A stretch of 64,000 nt of DNA from JBNGOQ01 sp050589645 (GCF_050589645.1 NZ_JBNGOQ010000002.1:924153-988152); one strand, 5' to 3'; counted from the stretch's first letter, positions 7,802 through 17,436 are shown. Numbers and translations: made by a program. The notes: generated from the sequence alone by a model not told the origin.

Positions 7802-8755
7802 TTAATTATGATGCTCGATAGTCTTGTAGGCATCGATCACTTTTTTGACCAACTTATGTCGGATAACGTCCTTGTCGTCCAAATAGATCATTTCTATGCC
7901 CTGCACGTCCTTGAGAATCAGCAAGGCCTCCTTAAGTCCCGAGATGACCCTACGCGGCAAATCAATCTGCCCCGGATCGCCGGTAACCAAAAACTTGGCG
8001 TTCTTCCCCATTCGGGTAAGGAACATCTTCATTTGTGCATGTGTGGTATTTTGCGCCTCATCAAGAATGACGAAGGCATGGTCCAGGGTCCTTCCGCGCA
8101 TAAAGGCCATGGGAGCGATCTGTATGGTTCCATTTTCGATCAAATGAGCCAACTTTTCCGCCGCGATCATATCCCGCAAGGCATCGTAGAGCGGCTGCAT
8201 ATAGGGGTCCAATTTTTCCTTTAGGTCGCCGGGCAAAAACCCTAGGTTCTCTCCCGCCTCCACTGCGGGACGCGTAAGGATGATACGTTTTACCTGTTTT
8301 TCCTTTAATGCCCTTACGGCCAGGGCGACCCCGGTATAGGTCTTTCCGGTTCCTGCGGGACCAATGGCAAAGACCATATCGTTCTTTTGGGCGGCATCTA
8401 CCAGTTTCCGTTGATTGGCGGTCTGTGCCCTTATCAATCTGCCGTTTACGCCGTGGACCAGCACGTCCCCACTCTTCGCCGAAGCTTCGTAGTCTGCCTC
8501 CCCATTACTCGTCAACACCCGTTCTATGGCATTTTCATCCAATTTGTTGTACTTGGCAAAATGAGCGGTAAGCATGTCGAAACGTCTATCAAATTCGTCC
8601 AAAAGCTGCTCATCCCCATATACCTTTATTTTACTTCCACGGGCAACGATCTTTAGTTTGGGAAAGTATTTTTTTAGGATATCTATATTGGCGTTTTGCT
8701 GTCCAAAAAACTCTCTTGGACTTATTTCGGTAAGTTCTATAATGAGTTCGTTCAA
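7802..8755 (-). CDS. phoH: PhoH-like ATPase (YbeZ type)
   Basis: A 317-residue P-loop protein. The N-terminal part (about 1-100) is a KH-like RNA-binding region. The ATPase core has Walker A AIGPAGTGKTYTG, the family signature LTRPAVEAGENLGFLPGDL, and Walker B AFVILDEAQN, then LTRMGKNAKFLVTGDPGQID. Relatives act in RNA metabolism, often with the endonuclease YbeY. It is the first gene of a minus-strand pair with purC. The divergent gap to the next gene is 126 bp and contains a -7 box facing the other way. Confidence 0.93.
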   Translation of the reverse strand: MNELIIELTEISPREFFGQQNANIDILKKYFPKLKIVARGSKIKVYGDEQLLDEFDRRFDMLTAHFAKYNKLDENAIERVLTSNGEADYEASAKSGDVLVHGVNGRLIRAQTANQRKLVDAAQKNDMVFAIGPAGTGKTYTGVALAVRALKEKQVKRIILTRPAVEAGENLGFLPGDLKEKLDPYMQPLYDALRDMIAAEKLAHLIENGTIQIAPMAFMRGRTLDHAFVILDEAQNTTHAQMKMFLTRMGKNAKFLVTGDPGQIDLPRRVISGLKEALLILKDVQGIEMIYLDDKDVIRHKLVKKVIDAYKTIEHHN

Positions 8756-8815
8756 AGAATGTGGGTTTTAAAAGTCGTTCCTTTCATATAAATTTCCGTA
8801 CGCTATTTTTTTATG

Positions 8816-8823
8816 TAATTTTG
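8816..8823 (+). promoter_or_regulatory. Bacteroidetes -7 box (TAATTTTG)
   Basis: An exact match to the Bacteroidetes TAnnTTTG element, about 58 bp before the SAM hydroxide adenosyltransferase gene. I see no good TTG -33 element at the proper distance. Confidence 0.45.
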
Positions 8824-8881
8824 TCCAACAAACTTAAGTAAAAATCAGTTTGCCTAAATAAAAACATATCAACAGTCCTGC

Positions 8882-9712
8882 ATGGCAATCATTACCCTAA
8901 CTACTGATTTTGGACATAAGGATCATTTTGTAGGCGCTATAAAAGGGACCATCTACAGGGAGTTGCCCGATGCAAAAATTGTTGATATTTCACATAACAT
9001 AAGCCCGTTCAACATTCAGGAATGTGCTTACCTCCTAAAAAATTCCTATAAAGCCTTTCCAGAGGGTACCATACATATTGTGGGCGTTGACTCGGAGCCC
9101 AGTCCAGAGAACCAACATATTGCCGTTTTTGTTGACGGGCACTATTTTCTAAGTGCAAACAATGGGGTGATCTGTTTGATCACGTCGGAGATAAAACCGG
9201 AAAAAATTGTTGAGATCAATATTCCGAATCCCATGCAAGGTTCCTTTCCGGTGCTGGACGTTTTTGTACAGGTAGCCTGTCACATTGCCCGGGGCGGTAC
9301 CTTGGAGGTGGTGGGCAAACCCTTTGACCAGTTGAAGGAATTAAAGGAATTTTCACCCAGGATAACGGACAATGGAAAGACCATCATTGGAAGTGTCATT
9401 TATATTGACAATTACGGCAATGTGGTAACCAATATCCAAAAAAGCCTTTTTGACGCTTACAGAAATGGTAGAAAATTTGAACTGAACGCCCGTAACAAAA
9501 GGATTACCGAAATTCACCATACCTATAGTGATATTCTGAACTTTGATCTTCCAAAGACGCAGCGCAAAGGACCTGGTGACCTTCTGGCCCTCTTTAATTC
9601 ATCGGATTACATAGAATTGGCCATTTATAAAAGTGACCTCAATACAGTGGGCGGGGCCTCTACCCTATTGGGACTCGATTACAGGGATACCATTATCATA
9701 AATTTTATCTAA
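8882..9712 (+). CDS. SAM hydroxide adenosyltransferase (DUF62 family)
   Basis: A 276-residue protein of the chlorinase/fluorinase-like family. It opens with IITLTTDFGHKDHFVGAIKG, carrying the Asp that binds the SAM ribose, then VDISHNISPFNIQECAYLL and VGVDSEP. The C-terminal barrel has YIDNYGNVVTNI, the usual second signature. Most bacterial members hydrolyse S-adenosylmethionine to adenosine and methionine using hydroxide; halogenases are rare exceptions with specific loop changes I cannot judge here. The next gene starts on the base after its stop codon. Confidence 0.9.
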   Translation: MAIITLTTDFGHKDHFVGAIKGTIYRELPDAKIVDISHNISPFNIQECAYLLKNSYKAFPEGTIHIVGVDSEPSPENQHIAVFVDGHYFLSANNGVICLITSEIKPEKIVEINIPNPMQGSFPVLDVFVQVACHIARGGTLEVVGKPFDQLKELKEFSPRITDNGKTIIGSVIYIDNYGNVVTNIQKSLFDAYRNGRKFELNARNKRITEIHHTYSDILNFDLPKTQRKGPGDLLALFNSSDYIELAIYKSDLNTVGGASTLLGLDYRDTIIINFI

Positions 9713-10009
9713 ATGTTGGTACGTATCGTAAAATTGACCTTTAAAAAAGAAAATATCGTTAGTTTTGAGCAGATTTTTAAGGAAACCAAAAACACCATCC
9801 GGAATTTTTCTGGATGTTCTTTCTTGGAACTGTATCAGGACATGAACGATCCCAATGTATTCTTTACCTATAGCTATTGGGATTCGGAAAAGGACTTGGA
9901 AGCCTATAGAAATTCCGATTTTTTTAAACAGGTCTGGAGCAGAACCAAACCTTTGTTCGCCGAAAAACCGGAAGCCTGGAGCGTTATCAAGAGGGAAAGC
10001 TTAAACTAA
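9713..10009 (+). CDS. Antibiotic-biosynthesis-monooxygenase-fold protein
   Basis: A 98-residue single ABM (dimeric alpha-beta barrel) domain. It has VRIVKLTFKKENIVSFEQIF, then SGCSFLELYQDMNDPNVFFTYSYWDSEKDLEAY and FKQVWSRTKPLF. In this family the W-x-S-x-x-D/E-L-x-x-Y and following F/H-x-x motifs line the pocket. Members range from quinol monooxygenases to heme-degrading or stress proteins, so the reaction is open. It follows the SAM hydrolase gene without a gap and precedes gldF by 6 bp, so all four probably share a transcript. Confidence 0.8.
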   Translation: MLVRIVKLTFKKENIVSFEQIFKETKNTIRNFSGCSFLELYQDMNDPNVFFTYSYWDSEKDLEAYRNSDFFKQVWSRTKPLFAEKPEAWSVIKRESLN

Positions 10010-10015
10010 AGGAAG

Positions 10016-10747
10016 ATGTTGGCCATATTTAAGCGGGAAATACAAGCGTTCTTTGCCTCACCCATTGGGTACTTGGTCATAGGACTGTTTTTGGTGCTCA
10101 ACGGACTTTTCCTTTGGGTCTTTAAAGGACAGTACAACATCTTTGACTACGGTTTCGCCGACCTTGGGAACTTTTTTCTATTGGTCCCTTGGGTCTTTCT
10201 CTTCTTAATCCCGGCCATCACCATGAAGAGTTTTTCTGAAGAAAAAAAGCTGGGAACGTTGGAATTACTATTTATCAAACCCATTTCCATTTGGCAAACC
10301 GTACTTGGGAAGTTTGCAGGAACCATGGTTTTGGCCGGTATTGCCATTGTCCCCACCTTGCTATATGTATACTGTATAGCGCAGTTGGGAACTTCCGTGG
10401 GCAATTTGGATACCGGAGTGGTCATAGGTTCCTATTTTGGCCTCCTTTTCCTTATCTGTAGTTATACCGCTGTTGGGTTATTTGCTTCCACCCTGTCCGA
10501 AAATCAGATCGTTGCGTTCATCACGGGTATGGTCCTCTGCTTTTTGCTCTACTACGGTTTTGAAGCTCTGGCCACGCTTTTTTCCGACGGAAATAGCTTT
10601 CTTTTTATCCAACAATTGGGAATGAAGGCGCATTTCACGAATATATCCCGAGGGGTACTGGACACCCGTGACCTCATCTATTTCGTGGGACTGGGCCTGT
10701 TCTTTCTTTTTCTTACCGTTGAACAACTTAAAAAACAGCATAGCTAA
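10016..10747 (+). CDS. gldF: Gliding-motility ABC transporter permease GldF
   Basis: A 243-residue ABC-2-type permease with about six membrane segments. It begins MLAIFKREIQAFFASPIGYL, the usual ABC-2 cytoplasmic lead-in, and has the coupling-loop sequence MKSFSEEKKLGTLELLFIKP typical of GldF. With GldG and the separately encoded ATPase GldA it forms the Gld transporter known from Flavobacterium johnsoniae gliding and type IX secretion-linked motility. Its TAA stop shares a base with the ATG of gldG. Confidence 0.93.
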   Translation: MLAIFKREIQAFFASPIGYLVIGLFLVLNGLFLWVFKGQYNIFDYGFADLGNFFLLVPWVFLFLIPAITMKSFSEEKKLGTLELLFIKPISIWQTVLGKFAGTMVLAGIAIVPTLLYVYCIAQLGTSVGNLDTGVVIGSYFGLLFLICSYTAVGLFASTLSENQIVAFITGMVLCFLLYYGFEALATLFSDGNSFLFIQQLGMKAHFTNISRGVLDTRDLIYFVGLGLFFLFLTVEQLKKQHS

Positions 10748-12411
10748 TGCCCAAGACCGTGTTATCTTTTGTGAAGGCTTTGGTGGTTTTGGTCCTGATC
10801 AATCTCCTGGGCACTTTTTTTTATACCCGTTTAGACCTGACGGAAGATAAAAGATACACCTTGTCGGAAGCGGCCCTTGCATCGGTTGAGGATTTTGGTA
10901 CACCGGTCATTGTAGATGTTCTGTTGAACGGCTCACTACCCCCTGAATTTGAAAGACTCAAGCAAGAGACCAAGCAATTATTGGAGGAATTCGGTGCTGA
11001 AAACAACAACATAAAGTTCAGCTTTATCGATCCACTGGAAGATGAAGGACAAACGGAGGCCACGGTTGCTGAACTACAGGCCATTGGCCTTAAACCGGCC
11101 AGCATTACCGTGGAGGACAACGGAAAGGTGTCCCAGGAAATCCTGTTCCCCTGGGCCATGGTAAACCACAACGATCGAACGGTACGTGTGTCCCTGCTTA
11201 AAAATAAACTGGGCGCCACCGCCGAAGAACGGGTAAACAATTCCGTACAACATTTGGAATACGCCTTTGCAGATGCCTTTACCAAACTTAAAATTAGGGA
11301 AAAGAAGCAAATTGCAATCATTAAGGGAAACGGGGAATTGGATGATATCCATTTGGCCGATTATCTTACTAGCCTACGTGATTATTACAATATTGGGGCC
11401 ATCACCCTGGATTCAGTGGCCACAAATCCCCAAGGCGTTTTGGATCAATTGAAAAACTATGATCTGGCAGTGATAGCCAAACCTACGGAAGCGTTTACCG
11501 ATGAAGAAAAGTATGTGTTGGACCAATACATCGTCAGCGGCGGAAAATCCATTTGGTTGATCGATCAGGTCGCTATTGAACTCGACAGCCTTTTTAACGA
11601 AACCGGTACGGGTGTTGCCGTTCCCAGAGATCTAAACCTCAACGACTTCTTTTTTAAGTACGGTGTCCGTATCAATCCCGTTTTGGTCAATGACCTATAT
11701 TTTACGCAAATTGTGCTGGCCTCGGGTGAAGGCAACAGTTCCCAATACAATCCTGTGCCCTGGTACTACCATCCCATGGTGTTTTCTAGGAACGACCACC
11801 CCATCAATAACAATTTGGAGGCACTTCGGCTACAATTTGCCAACAGCCTGGATACCCTAAAAAATGCCAACAAAAAGACGGTGCTGTATTGGAGTTCGCC
11901 CTTATCCAAAACAGAATCGGCCCCAAAACAAATAAGTTTGAACACTATTGGCATCCCACCGCAAAAAGAGAGTTATACCGACGGTAATAAGCCCTTGGCG
12001 GTATTGATCGAAGGCGCCTTTAATTCGGCATTTGCGAACCGGGTGAAGCCCTTAAAATTGAAAGGTGCCCAGGAGAAAGGTCCCGCGAACAAAATGTTGG
12101 TCGTAGCCGACGGGGATGTTATAAAAAACCAAATCAGAAATGGCAGGCCATTGGAACTTGGGTATGACAAATGGACCAATAATTTCTATGGAAACAAGGA
12201 ATTTCTGGTGAACAGTATGAATTATCTTCTGGACGATACCGGACTTATAAACATCAGGACCAAAAAAGTGGCCATCCCCTTGTTGGACGAGAAAAAAATA
12301 GCAGCGCAAAAAACCAAGTGGCAATTAATAAATATTGGCCTTCCCGTGGCATTGACCTTGGTTTTCGGCTTTCTTTTTAATTATTTCAGGAGACGAAAAT
12401 ACAGTAGCTGA
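10747..12411 (+). CDS. gldG: Gliding-motility ABC transporter component GldG
   Basis: A 554-residue protein with one N-terminal membrane segment (about 5-25) followed by TRLDLTEDKRYTLSEAAL, the signature of GldG and related ABC auxiliary proteins, a large extracytoplasmic domain (about 30-520) and a C-terminal membrane helix ending in basic residues (NYFRRRKYSS). It would serve as the periplasmic-facing partner of GldF. The pairing gldF-gldG next to dnaN is a common flavobacterial arrangement. The next 150 bp hold the dnaN promoter. Confidence 0.93.
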   Translation: MPKTVLSFVKALVVLVLINLLGTFFYTRLDLTEDKRYTLSEAALASVEDFGTPVIVDVLLNGSLPPEFERLKQETKQLLEEFGAENNNIKFSFIDPLEDEGQTEATVAELQAIGLKPASITVEDNGKVSQEILFPWAMVNHNDRTVRVSLLKNKLGATAEERVNNSVQHLEYAFADAFTKLKIREKKQIAIIKGNGELDDIHLADYLTSLRDYYNIGAITLDSVATNPQGVLDQLKNYDLAVIAKPTEAFTDEEKYVLDQYIVSGGKSIWLIDQVAIELDSLFNETGTGVAVPRDLNLNDFFFKYGVRINPVLVNDLYFTQIVLASGEGNSSQYNPVPWYYHPMVFSRNDHPINNNLEALRLQFANSLDTLKNANKKTVLYWSSPLSKTESAPKQISLNTIGIPPQKESYTDGNKPLAVLIEGAFNSAFANRVKPLKLKGAQEKGPANKMLVVADGDVIKNQIRNGRPLELGYDKWTNNFYGNKEFLVNSMNYLLDDTGLINIRTKKVAIPLLDEKKIAAQKTKWQLINIGLPVALTLVFGFLFNYFRRRKYSS

Positions 12412-12423
12412 GTGTTAATAAGT

Positions 12424-12458
12424 TTGTTTCCTTAAAAAGGACTTTTAAAATATCTTTG
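12424..12458 (+). promoter_or_regulatory. dnaN promoter (TTG ... TATCTTTG)
   Basis: TATCTTTG at 12451-12458 matches TAnnTTTG exactly. TTG at 12424-12426 lies 24 bases upstream, close to the 17-23 base spacing known for Bacteroidetes sigma-A promoters. It is the best promoter match seen in the window. Confidence 0.6.
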
Positions 12459-12561
12459 TTTTCATGAGCTTGTCCCTATTTTAAAGCATTTTAGGCCACG
12501 GACATGGATTGGATTTCCTTTAGATCAACCGGGGAACATATGAATAAAAATTACACAACCA

Positions 12562-13680
12562 ATGAAATTTATAGTTTCTAGCAACTATTTACTTAAACAG
12601 CTTCAAGTTTTGGGCGGGGTCATTAATAACAGCAATACCTTGCCTATTCTTGATAATTTTCTTTTTGATCTCAAGAAGGCGAAGCTTACGGTTTCCGCTT
12701 CTGATCTGGAGACCACCATGAGCACGGTCCTTGAAGTAGATTCGGATAATGAAGGTACGATTGCAGTGCCGGCCAGACTGTTGCTGGATACCCTAAAGAC
12801 CTTTCCTGAGCAACCCCTCACCTTTGTGGTTGCCGATAACAATACCGTGGAGATAAGCTCCAATCACGGGAAGTATGCGCTGGCCTATGCCGATGGAGCA
12901 GAGTTTCCCAAGGCCGTGGAACTGTCCGATCCCAGCTCAACCACACTCATGGGCGATATCTTGGCATCTGCCATAAACAAGACCATATTTGCAGCCGGTA
13001 ACGATGATCTGCGGCCGGTAATGAGCGGGGTTTTCTTTCAGTTTTCACCCGAGAACCTGACCTTTGTGGCCACGGATGCCCATAAACTGGTAAAATACCA
13101 AAGGGCAGATGTAAAGGCCTCGGAAGTGGCAGAGTTTATTATGCCCAAAAAACCCTTGAATTTATTAAAGGGCATTTTGGCCGGAAGTGAAACGGATGTC
13201 ACTATAGAATACAACGAGAGTAACGCCAAGTTTGTTTTTGAGGACACGGAACTGATCTGTAGGCTCATTGATGGGAAATACCCCAATTACGAAGCAGTAA
13301 TCCCCAAGGAAAACCCCAACAAACTGACCATTTCAAGAAACCAGCTTCTTAGCTCGGTAAGGCGGGTGTCCATATTTTCCAATAAAACCACGCATCAGAT
13401 CCGTTTAAAAATAGCCGGGGCCGAATTGAATATTTCCGCCGAGGATATTGATTACAGCAACAAGGCGGAAGAACGCTTAACCTGTTCCTACCAGGGCGAT
13501 GATATGCAAATAGGGTTCAATTCCCGCTTTTTGGTGGAAATGCTCGGCAACCTGAATTCCGATGAGGTATCCTTGGAAATGAGCTTACCCAATCGCGCCG
13601 GTATCCTTACTCCCACCGATGGACTGGACGAAGGGGAAAACGTCACCATGTTGGTGATGCCCGTAATGCTCAACAATTAG
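12562..13680 (+). CDS. dnaN: DNA polymerase III beta subunit (sliding clamp)
   Basis: A 372-residue sliding clamp of three repeated domains. It begins MKFIVSSNYLLKQLQVLGGV; recognisable clamp segments include LPILDNFLF, TVSASDLETTM, PARLLLDTLKTFP, FVATDAHKLVKY, LIDGKYPNYEAVIP and the C-terminal MLVMPVMLNN that forms the protein-binding groove edge. Length matches the family. It rings DNA and tethers the replicative polymerase. It has its own promoter after gldG. Confidence 0.97.
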   Translation: MKFIVSSNYLLKQLQVLGGVINNSNTLPILDNFLFDLKKAKLTVSASDLETTMSTVLEVDSDNEGTIAVPARLLLDTLKTFPEQPLTFVVADNNTVEISSNHGKYALAYADGAEFPKAVELSDPSSTTLMGDILASAINKTIFAAGNDDLRPVMSGVFFQFSPENLTFVATDAHKLVKYQRADVKASEVAEFIMPKKPLNLLKGILAGSETDVTIEYNESNAKFVFEDTELICRLIDGKYPNYEAVIPKENPNKLTISRNQLLSSVRRVSIFSNKTTHQIRLKIAGAELNISAEDIDYSNKAEERLTCSYQGDDMQIGFNSRFLVEMLGNLNSDEVSLEMSLPNRAGILTPTDGLDEGENVTMLVMPVMLNN

Positions 13681-13716
13681 ATCCGTTTCCCATATATCCG
13701 AAAATTCTCCTCAGCC

Positions 13717-14073
13717 TTAAGAAATAAAGCGCAGGGTCAGGAAATAGCTGGGAGGTTCCCCATTACTGGCCTTTACGGCATTGACAATGGGCAGCGCAAA
13801 ACCGAGGAGCCCTGCACCGATCAAAGTTAGAATACCAAGACCTAATAACAGAATGGCCGGTATGCTAAGTATGATATACAGCAGTAGGCTCAATTGAAAA
13901 TTAATGATAGCCTTTCCGTGTTCATCCATATCCGCTACCGAGTTTCTGGTGGACAACCAGAGAATCAGGGGTATTATAAATCCGCCGAATCCAGTGATAT
14001 AGTGCAAGAGTTGACTTAAATGGGTAACGACCAGCAAGGGTCTGTTTGTTTGGGTTTGATTGATGACTTCCAT
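13717..14073 (-). CDS. DUF4870 small membrane protein
   Basis: A 118-residue protein with three or four hydrophobic segments. THLSQLLHYITGFGGFIIPLILWL, then DEHGKAIINFQLSLLLY and IVNAVKASNGE are the standard markers of DUF4870/Tic20-like small membrane proteins: H-x-x-A/L...P-x-x-x-W, then the N-F-Q pair before the second helix. Function is unknown. It is divergent from mnmE with 88 bp between the starts. Confidence 0.85.
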   Translation of the reverse strand: MEVINQTQTNRPLLVVTHLSQLLHYITGFGGFIIPLILWLSTRNSVADMDEHGKAIINFQLSLLLYIILSIPAILLLGLGILTLIGAGLLGFALPIVNAVKASNGEPPSYFLTLRFIS

Positions 14074-14148
14074 TTTTTGATTGTTTATGAGGTTCCTATA
14101 ATATCAGTAGCAAATCCTGTTAAAACGTTACAGCCCAAAAGGAATTTG

Positions 14149-14156
14149 TATTTTTG
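14149..14156 (+). promoter_or_regulatory. -7 box (TATTTTTG) almost touching the mnmE start
   Basis: An exact TAnnTTTG match ending five bases before the mnmE ATG. Transcription from it would begin at or within a few bases of the start codon, giving a leaderless mRNA. Confidence 0.45.
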
Positions 14157-14161
14157 CCCCC

Positions 14162-15592
14162 ATGACACACGAGGATACCATAATCGCTTTGGCAACGCCG
14201 TCAGGCACGGGAGCCATAGGGGTAATACGCGTTTCGGGCAAGGAGGCGATCCGGCTCGTTTCCCCAAGGTTCAAATCGATCCACGGAAAGAATTTGGGCC
14301 AGCAACGAAGTCATACGATCCATTTGGGCCATATTTTGGATGGGGAACGTATCTTGGACCAGGTATTGGTATCTGTATTTAAAGGCCCCCATTCCTACAC
14401 GGGTGAGGATGTTGTGGAAATTTCCTGTCATGGATCCCCCTATATTCAACAAGAGATCATTCAGCTTTTTCTCCGTCTGGGATGTAGAACCGCAAATGCG
14501 GGAGAGTTTACGCTTAGGGCCTTTTTGAACGGAAAGTTAGATCTGAGTCAGGCCGAAGCGGTCGCCGATCTCATTGCCAGTGATAATGAAGCCGCCCACC
14601 AAATAGCCATGCAGCAAATGCGCGGGGGGTTCAGCAACGAAATCAAAAGATTGCGCGATGAATTGGTCAATTTTGCCTCGCTTATTGAGCTGGAGCTCGA
14701 TTTTTCCGAAGAGGATGTGGAATTCGCCGACCGGGGCGAGTTTAAGGTCCTTCTTGTACGTATCCAGGAGGTGCTTAAGCGACTTATAGATTCCTTTGCC
14801 GTGGGCAACGTCATCAAAAATGGGATTCCCATAGCCATCGTGGGCGAACCCAATGTCGGGAAGTCTACCCTACTCAACGCCTTGCTCAATGAGGAAAGGG
14901 CCATTGTATCCGAGATTGCAGGGACGACCAGGGATACCGTTGAGGACGAAATCACCATAGGGGGTATCGGCTTCAGATTTATCGATACCGCAGGGATAAG
15001 GGATACCCAGGACGTTGTGGAAAGTATAGGCATCCAAAAAACCTATGAAAAAATAGCCCAGGCCCAAGTGGTCATTTACTTGATGGATGCCACTTCGCTC
15101 ATCAGCGACATGGCAATCCCAGGCATAGATGGCGCTTTTTCCGAAAAGTTGTCCGAGATCAAAGCGGTTCAGAACAAGTATCCTCAAAAGTCGCTGCTCA
15201 TCGTCGTTAATAAGATCGACCTACTCAATAAAGCACAGCAAACTGATTTAAAATCAGGGCTCAAAGCTATAGAAGATTCCTTTTTTCTTCCTTTGTCGGC
15301 CAAAACGGGCAAAGGGGTCGAAAGTCTTAAAAACAAACTCCTAGAATTTGTGAATACAGGGGCTTTGAGGAACAATGAGGCCATCGTCACCAACACCAGA
15401 CACTACGATGCTCTTTTAAAGGCGCTGGCGGAAGTGGAAAAGGTTTCGTTTGGGTTGGACGAGGGCGTTCCAGGTGATCTTTTGGCCATCGATATTCGTC
15501 AGGCGCTACATCATTTCGGGGAAATCACAGGCGAGATCAATACGGATGACCTACTGGGAAATATTTTTGCCAATTTCTGTATTGGGAAATAA
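14162..15592 (+). CDS. mnmE: tRNA uridine-5-carboxymethylaminomethyl modification GTPase
   Basis: A 476-residue GTPase that, with MnmG, modifies the wobble uridine of several tRNAs. The N-terminal folate-binding domain starts DTIIALATPSGTGAIGVIRVSG. The helical domain is split around a G domain with G1 GEPNVGKST near residue 228, G3 DTAGIRDT and G4 NKID. The C-terminus is NFCIGK, matching the family C-x-G-K end that is needed for modification. The start is fixed by alignment to the usual N-terminus, although it leaves almost no 5' leader after the promoter box. Confidence 0.96.
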   Translation: MTHEDTIIALATPSGTGAIGVIRVSGKEAIRLVSPRFKSIHGKNLGQQRSHTIHLGHILDGERILDQVLVSVFKGPHSYTGEDVVEISCHGSPYIQQEIIQLFLRLGCRTANAGEFTLRAFLNGKLDLSQAEAVADLIASDNEAAHQIAMQQMRGGFSNEIKRLRDELVNFASLIELELDFSEEDVEFADRGEFKVLLVRIQEVLKRLIDSFAVGNVIKNGIPIAIVGEPNVGKSTLLNALLNEERAIVSEIAGTTRDTVEDEITIGGIGFRFIDTAGIRDTQDVVESIGIQKTYEKIAQAQVVIYLMDATSLISDMAIPGIDGAFSEKLSEIKAVQNKYPQKSLLIVVNKIDLLNKAQQTDLKSGLKAIEDSFFLPLSAKTGKGVESLKNKLLEFVNTGALRNNEAIVTNTRHYDALLKALAEVEKVSFGLDEGVPGDLLAIDIRQALHHFGEITGEINTDDLLGNIFANFCIGK

Positions 15593-15840
15593 GTGTCGCT
15601 TAACATGGTTTGCCCTAATGGTGCGTAGCCCTGCGTTTGTGTTTCGATGATTCACTTTTTCCTTGTTCGCCTGTATACCTGTCCCGCCTTTTTTGTTTGG
15701 ATAGAAAATCACTTCGTTGTTGTTCAGGTATGTTAAATAACATCTTATTTTCAAGAGCGCTTCCTTAATTCAGTATCTTTAGTAGGAACTTACCTTCTAA
15801 CCTTGTAATCTTTATTTTATAATAATCTATGTGAACAACA

Positions 15841-17433
15841 ATGGATCATACGGTTTTTGTTACAAGAAAAATTTTAAACCTACTAAACGTAAGGCATACA
15901 AAGTCCTATCTGGAGGATACCATACTTTCCCATGCGGATCAATCGAGTTTGCTAGCCATTTCCGATGTTCTAAACACCTATAATATTGATAACTTGGCGG
16001 TTAAGGTAACTTACGAGAAGTTAAGGGAACTGCCCCTGCCCCTTGTTGCCCAGGTTCAATTAAAAAAAACTTCGGCCTTTTACGTGGTACAGGATTGTTC
16101 GGATAACACGATTTCCTATTTCGACAATTCGAATAGCCCAAAACGCGAATCCAAAGAGCGTTTTCTGGAAAAATGGACAGGGGTCTGCTTGCTTTTGGAT
16201 AAATCGGAAGAGGCCGGAGAACCCGGTATTGAGGAAAAAAAGGCATCGAGCAGACTCGTGTATTTTTTAACCGTACTACTGTTTGCATTTTTTGCCATAT
16301 GGGCTACAATCACTTTTATCGCGTCGGAAAAAGCGGCAGAATTTAGCGCTTCCCTTTTCATACTGATTTATCTTTTGCTTAAAATTGGCGGGATTGCCTT
16401 GGGCACCGCTTTATTATGGTTTGAGGTAGATCAATACAACCCCGTATTGCAAAACTTCTGTTCCGGCGGTAAAAAAGTGAATTGCAATTCGGTTCTAAAC
16501 TCTAAGCACGCCAAGCTTTTAAAGGGAGGGCTAAGTTTAAGCATACTAGGGTTTTCTTATTTTTTTGGTACGTTTTTGTTTGTCCTGTTGCAGCAATTTT
16601 CCGGTGCCTCCCTAAGTGCTTTGACCCTGCTCAGCTTTGCCACCTTGCCCATAATCTTACTATCTGCCTACTATCAGGGTGCTGTAATCAAGCAATGGTG
16701 CAAATTTTGCCTGGGCGTACAGGTCATCCTAATTGCGGAAATTATCGTTGGCTATGTTAGTGGTCTTTATGAAAACCCTGTTCCACTGCAAACCTTACCT
16801 CCATTAGTTGTCCTAATGGTGCTACCCATTTTGGCCTGGAAGCTTATAAAGCCAGTATTGGACAAGGCCCGGGGGGCCACGCAGTATAAAAGGGGATTTA
16901 AAAAAATCAAGAATAACGTAGAAGTGCTATCGCATTTGCTTGCTGCTTCAAGAAAAATAGAAACAAGTACGGAAGGACTGGGAATTTTGGTGACAAATAA
17001 TTCAGCGGAGTACAACGTCATCAAAGTGTGTAATCCCTATTGCGGACCTTGCGCAGCTACACATCCCATTCTGGAAGAACTGGTAAAGAAGGGCAAAATT
17101 AACCTGCAAATTCTATTTACCGCTACAACGAACGGCGATGATCATACGGCAAAGCCCGTAAGGCATTTGTTGGCAATAGCCGATCAAGGCGATGAAAATA
17201 AAACGCAGGAGGCCTTGGATAGTTGGTACATGGCTCCAAAAAAAGACTATAAGGCTTTCGCAAATAAATATCCGCTAAATGGGGAGTTGGCACAGCAAGA
17301 CTCAAAAATACGAGCCATGAGCGCCTGGTGCCGGAAGGAAAAAATAAGCTACACCCCTACCCTGTTTGTAAACGGATATGAACTGCCCATTGAATTTTAT
17401 GGAGCTGCCGACCTAAAGGAAATCCTGGGATAA
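15841..17433 (+). CDS. C39-like / VKOR / thioredoxin-like fusion membrane protein
   Basis: A 530-residue disulfide-forming protein. Residues about 1-125 resemble a C39 peptidase domain (LLAISDVLNTYNI, LRELPLPLVAQV, ending FLEKWTGVCLLLD) but lack the catalytic Cys, and the H-F-V-V His is replaced in SAFYVVQD, so proteolysis is unlikely. Residues about 140-340 are the VKOR membrane domain with loop cysteines C207 and C215 and the CKFC pair near 287-290. The C-terminal thioredoxin-like domain has CNPYCGPC, redox pair near 401-404. VKOR proteins reoxidise thioredoxin-like partners using quinones to make disulfides outside the cytoplasm. The next gene encodes a six-Cys double-glycine peptide, the obvious candidate substrate. 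No ABC exporter is nearby. Confidence 0.88.
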   Translation: MDHTVFVTRKILNLLNVRHTKSYLEDTILSHADQSSLLAISDVLNTYNIDNLAVKVTYEKLRELPLPLVAQVQLKKTSAFYVVQDCSDNTISYFDNSNSPKRESKERFLEKWTGVCLLLDKSEEAGEPGIEEKKASSRLVYFLTVLLFAFFAIWATITFIASEKAAEFSASLFILIYLLLKIGGIALGTALLWFEVDQYNPVLQNFCSGGKKVNCNSVLNSKHAKLLKGGLSLSILGFSYFFGTFLFVLLQQFSGASLSALTLLSFATLPIILLSAYYQGAVIKQWCKFCLGVQVILIAEIIVGYVSGLYENPVPLQTLPPLVVLMVLPILAWKLIKPVLDKARGATQYKRGFKKIKNNVEVLSHLLAASRKIETSTEGLGILVTNNSAEYNVIKVCNPYCGPCAATHPILEELVKKGKINLQILFTATTNGDDHTAKPVRHLLAIADQGDENKTQEALDSWYMAPKKDYKAFANKYPLNGELAQQDSKIRAMSAWCRKEKISYTPTLFVNGYELPIEFYGAADLKEILG

Positions 17434-17436
17434 AAA

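Noticed and set aside
15551..15754. 67-codon minus-strand frame after mnmE
   Set aside because: It overlaps the end of mnmE, has no family resemblance and no promoter; treated as chance.
15841..16215. Active C39 leader peptidase
   Set aside because: Both the catalytic Cys and the His of the family are replaced, so only a binding role is plausible.
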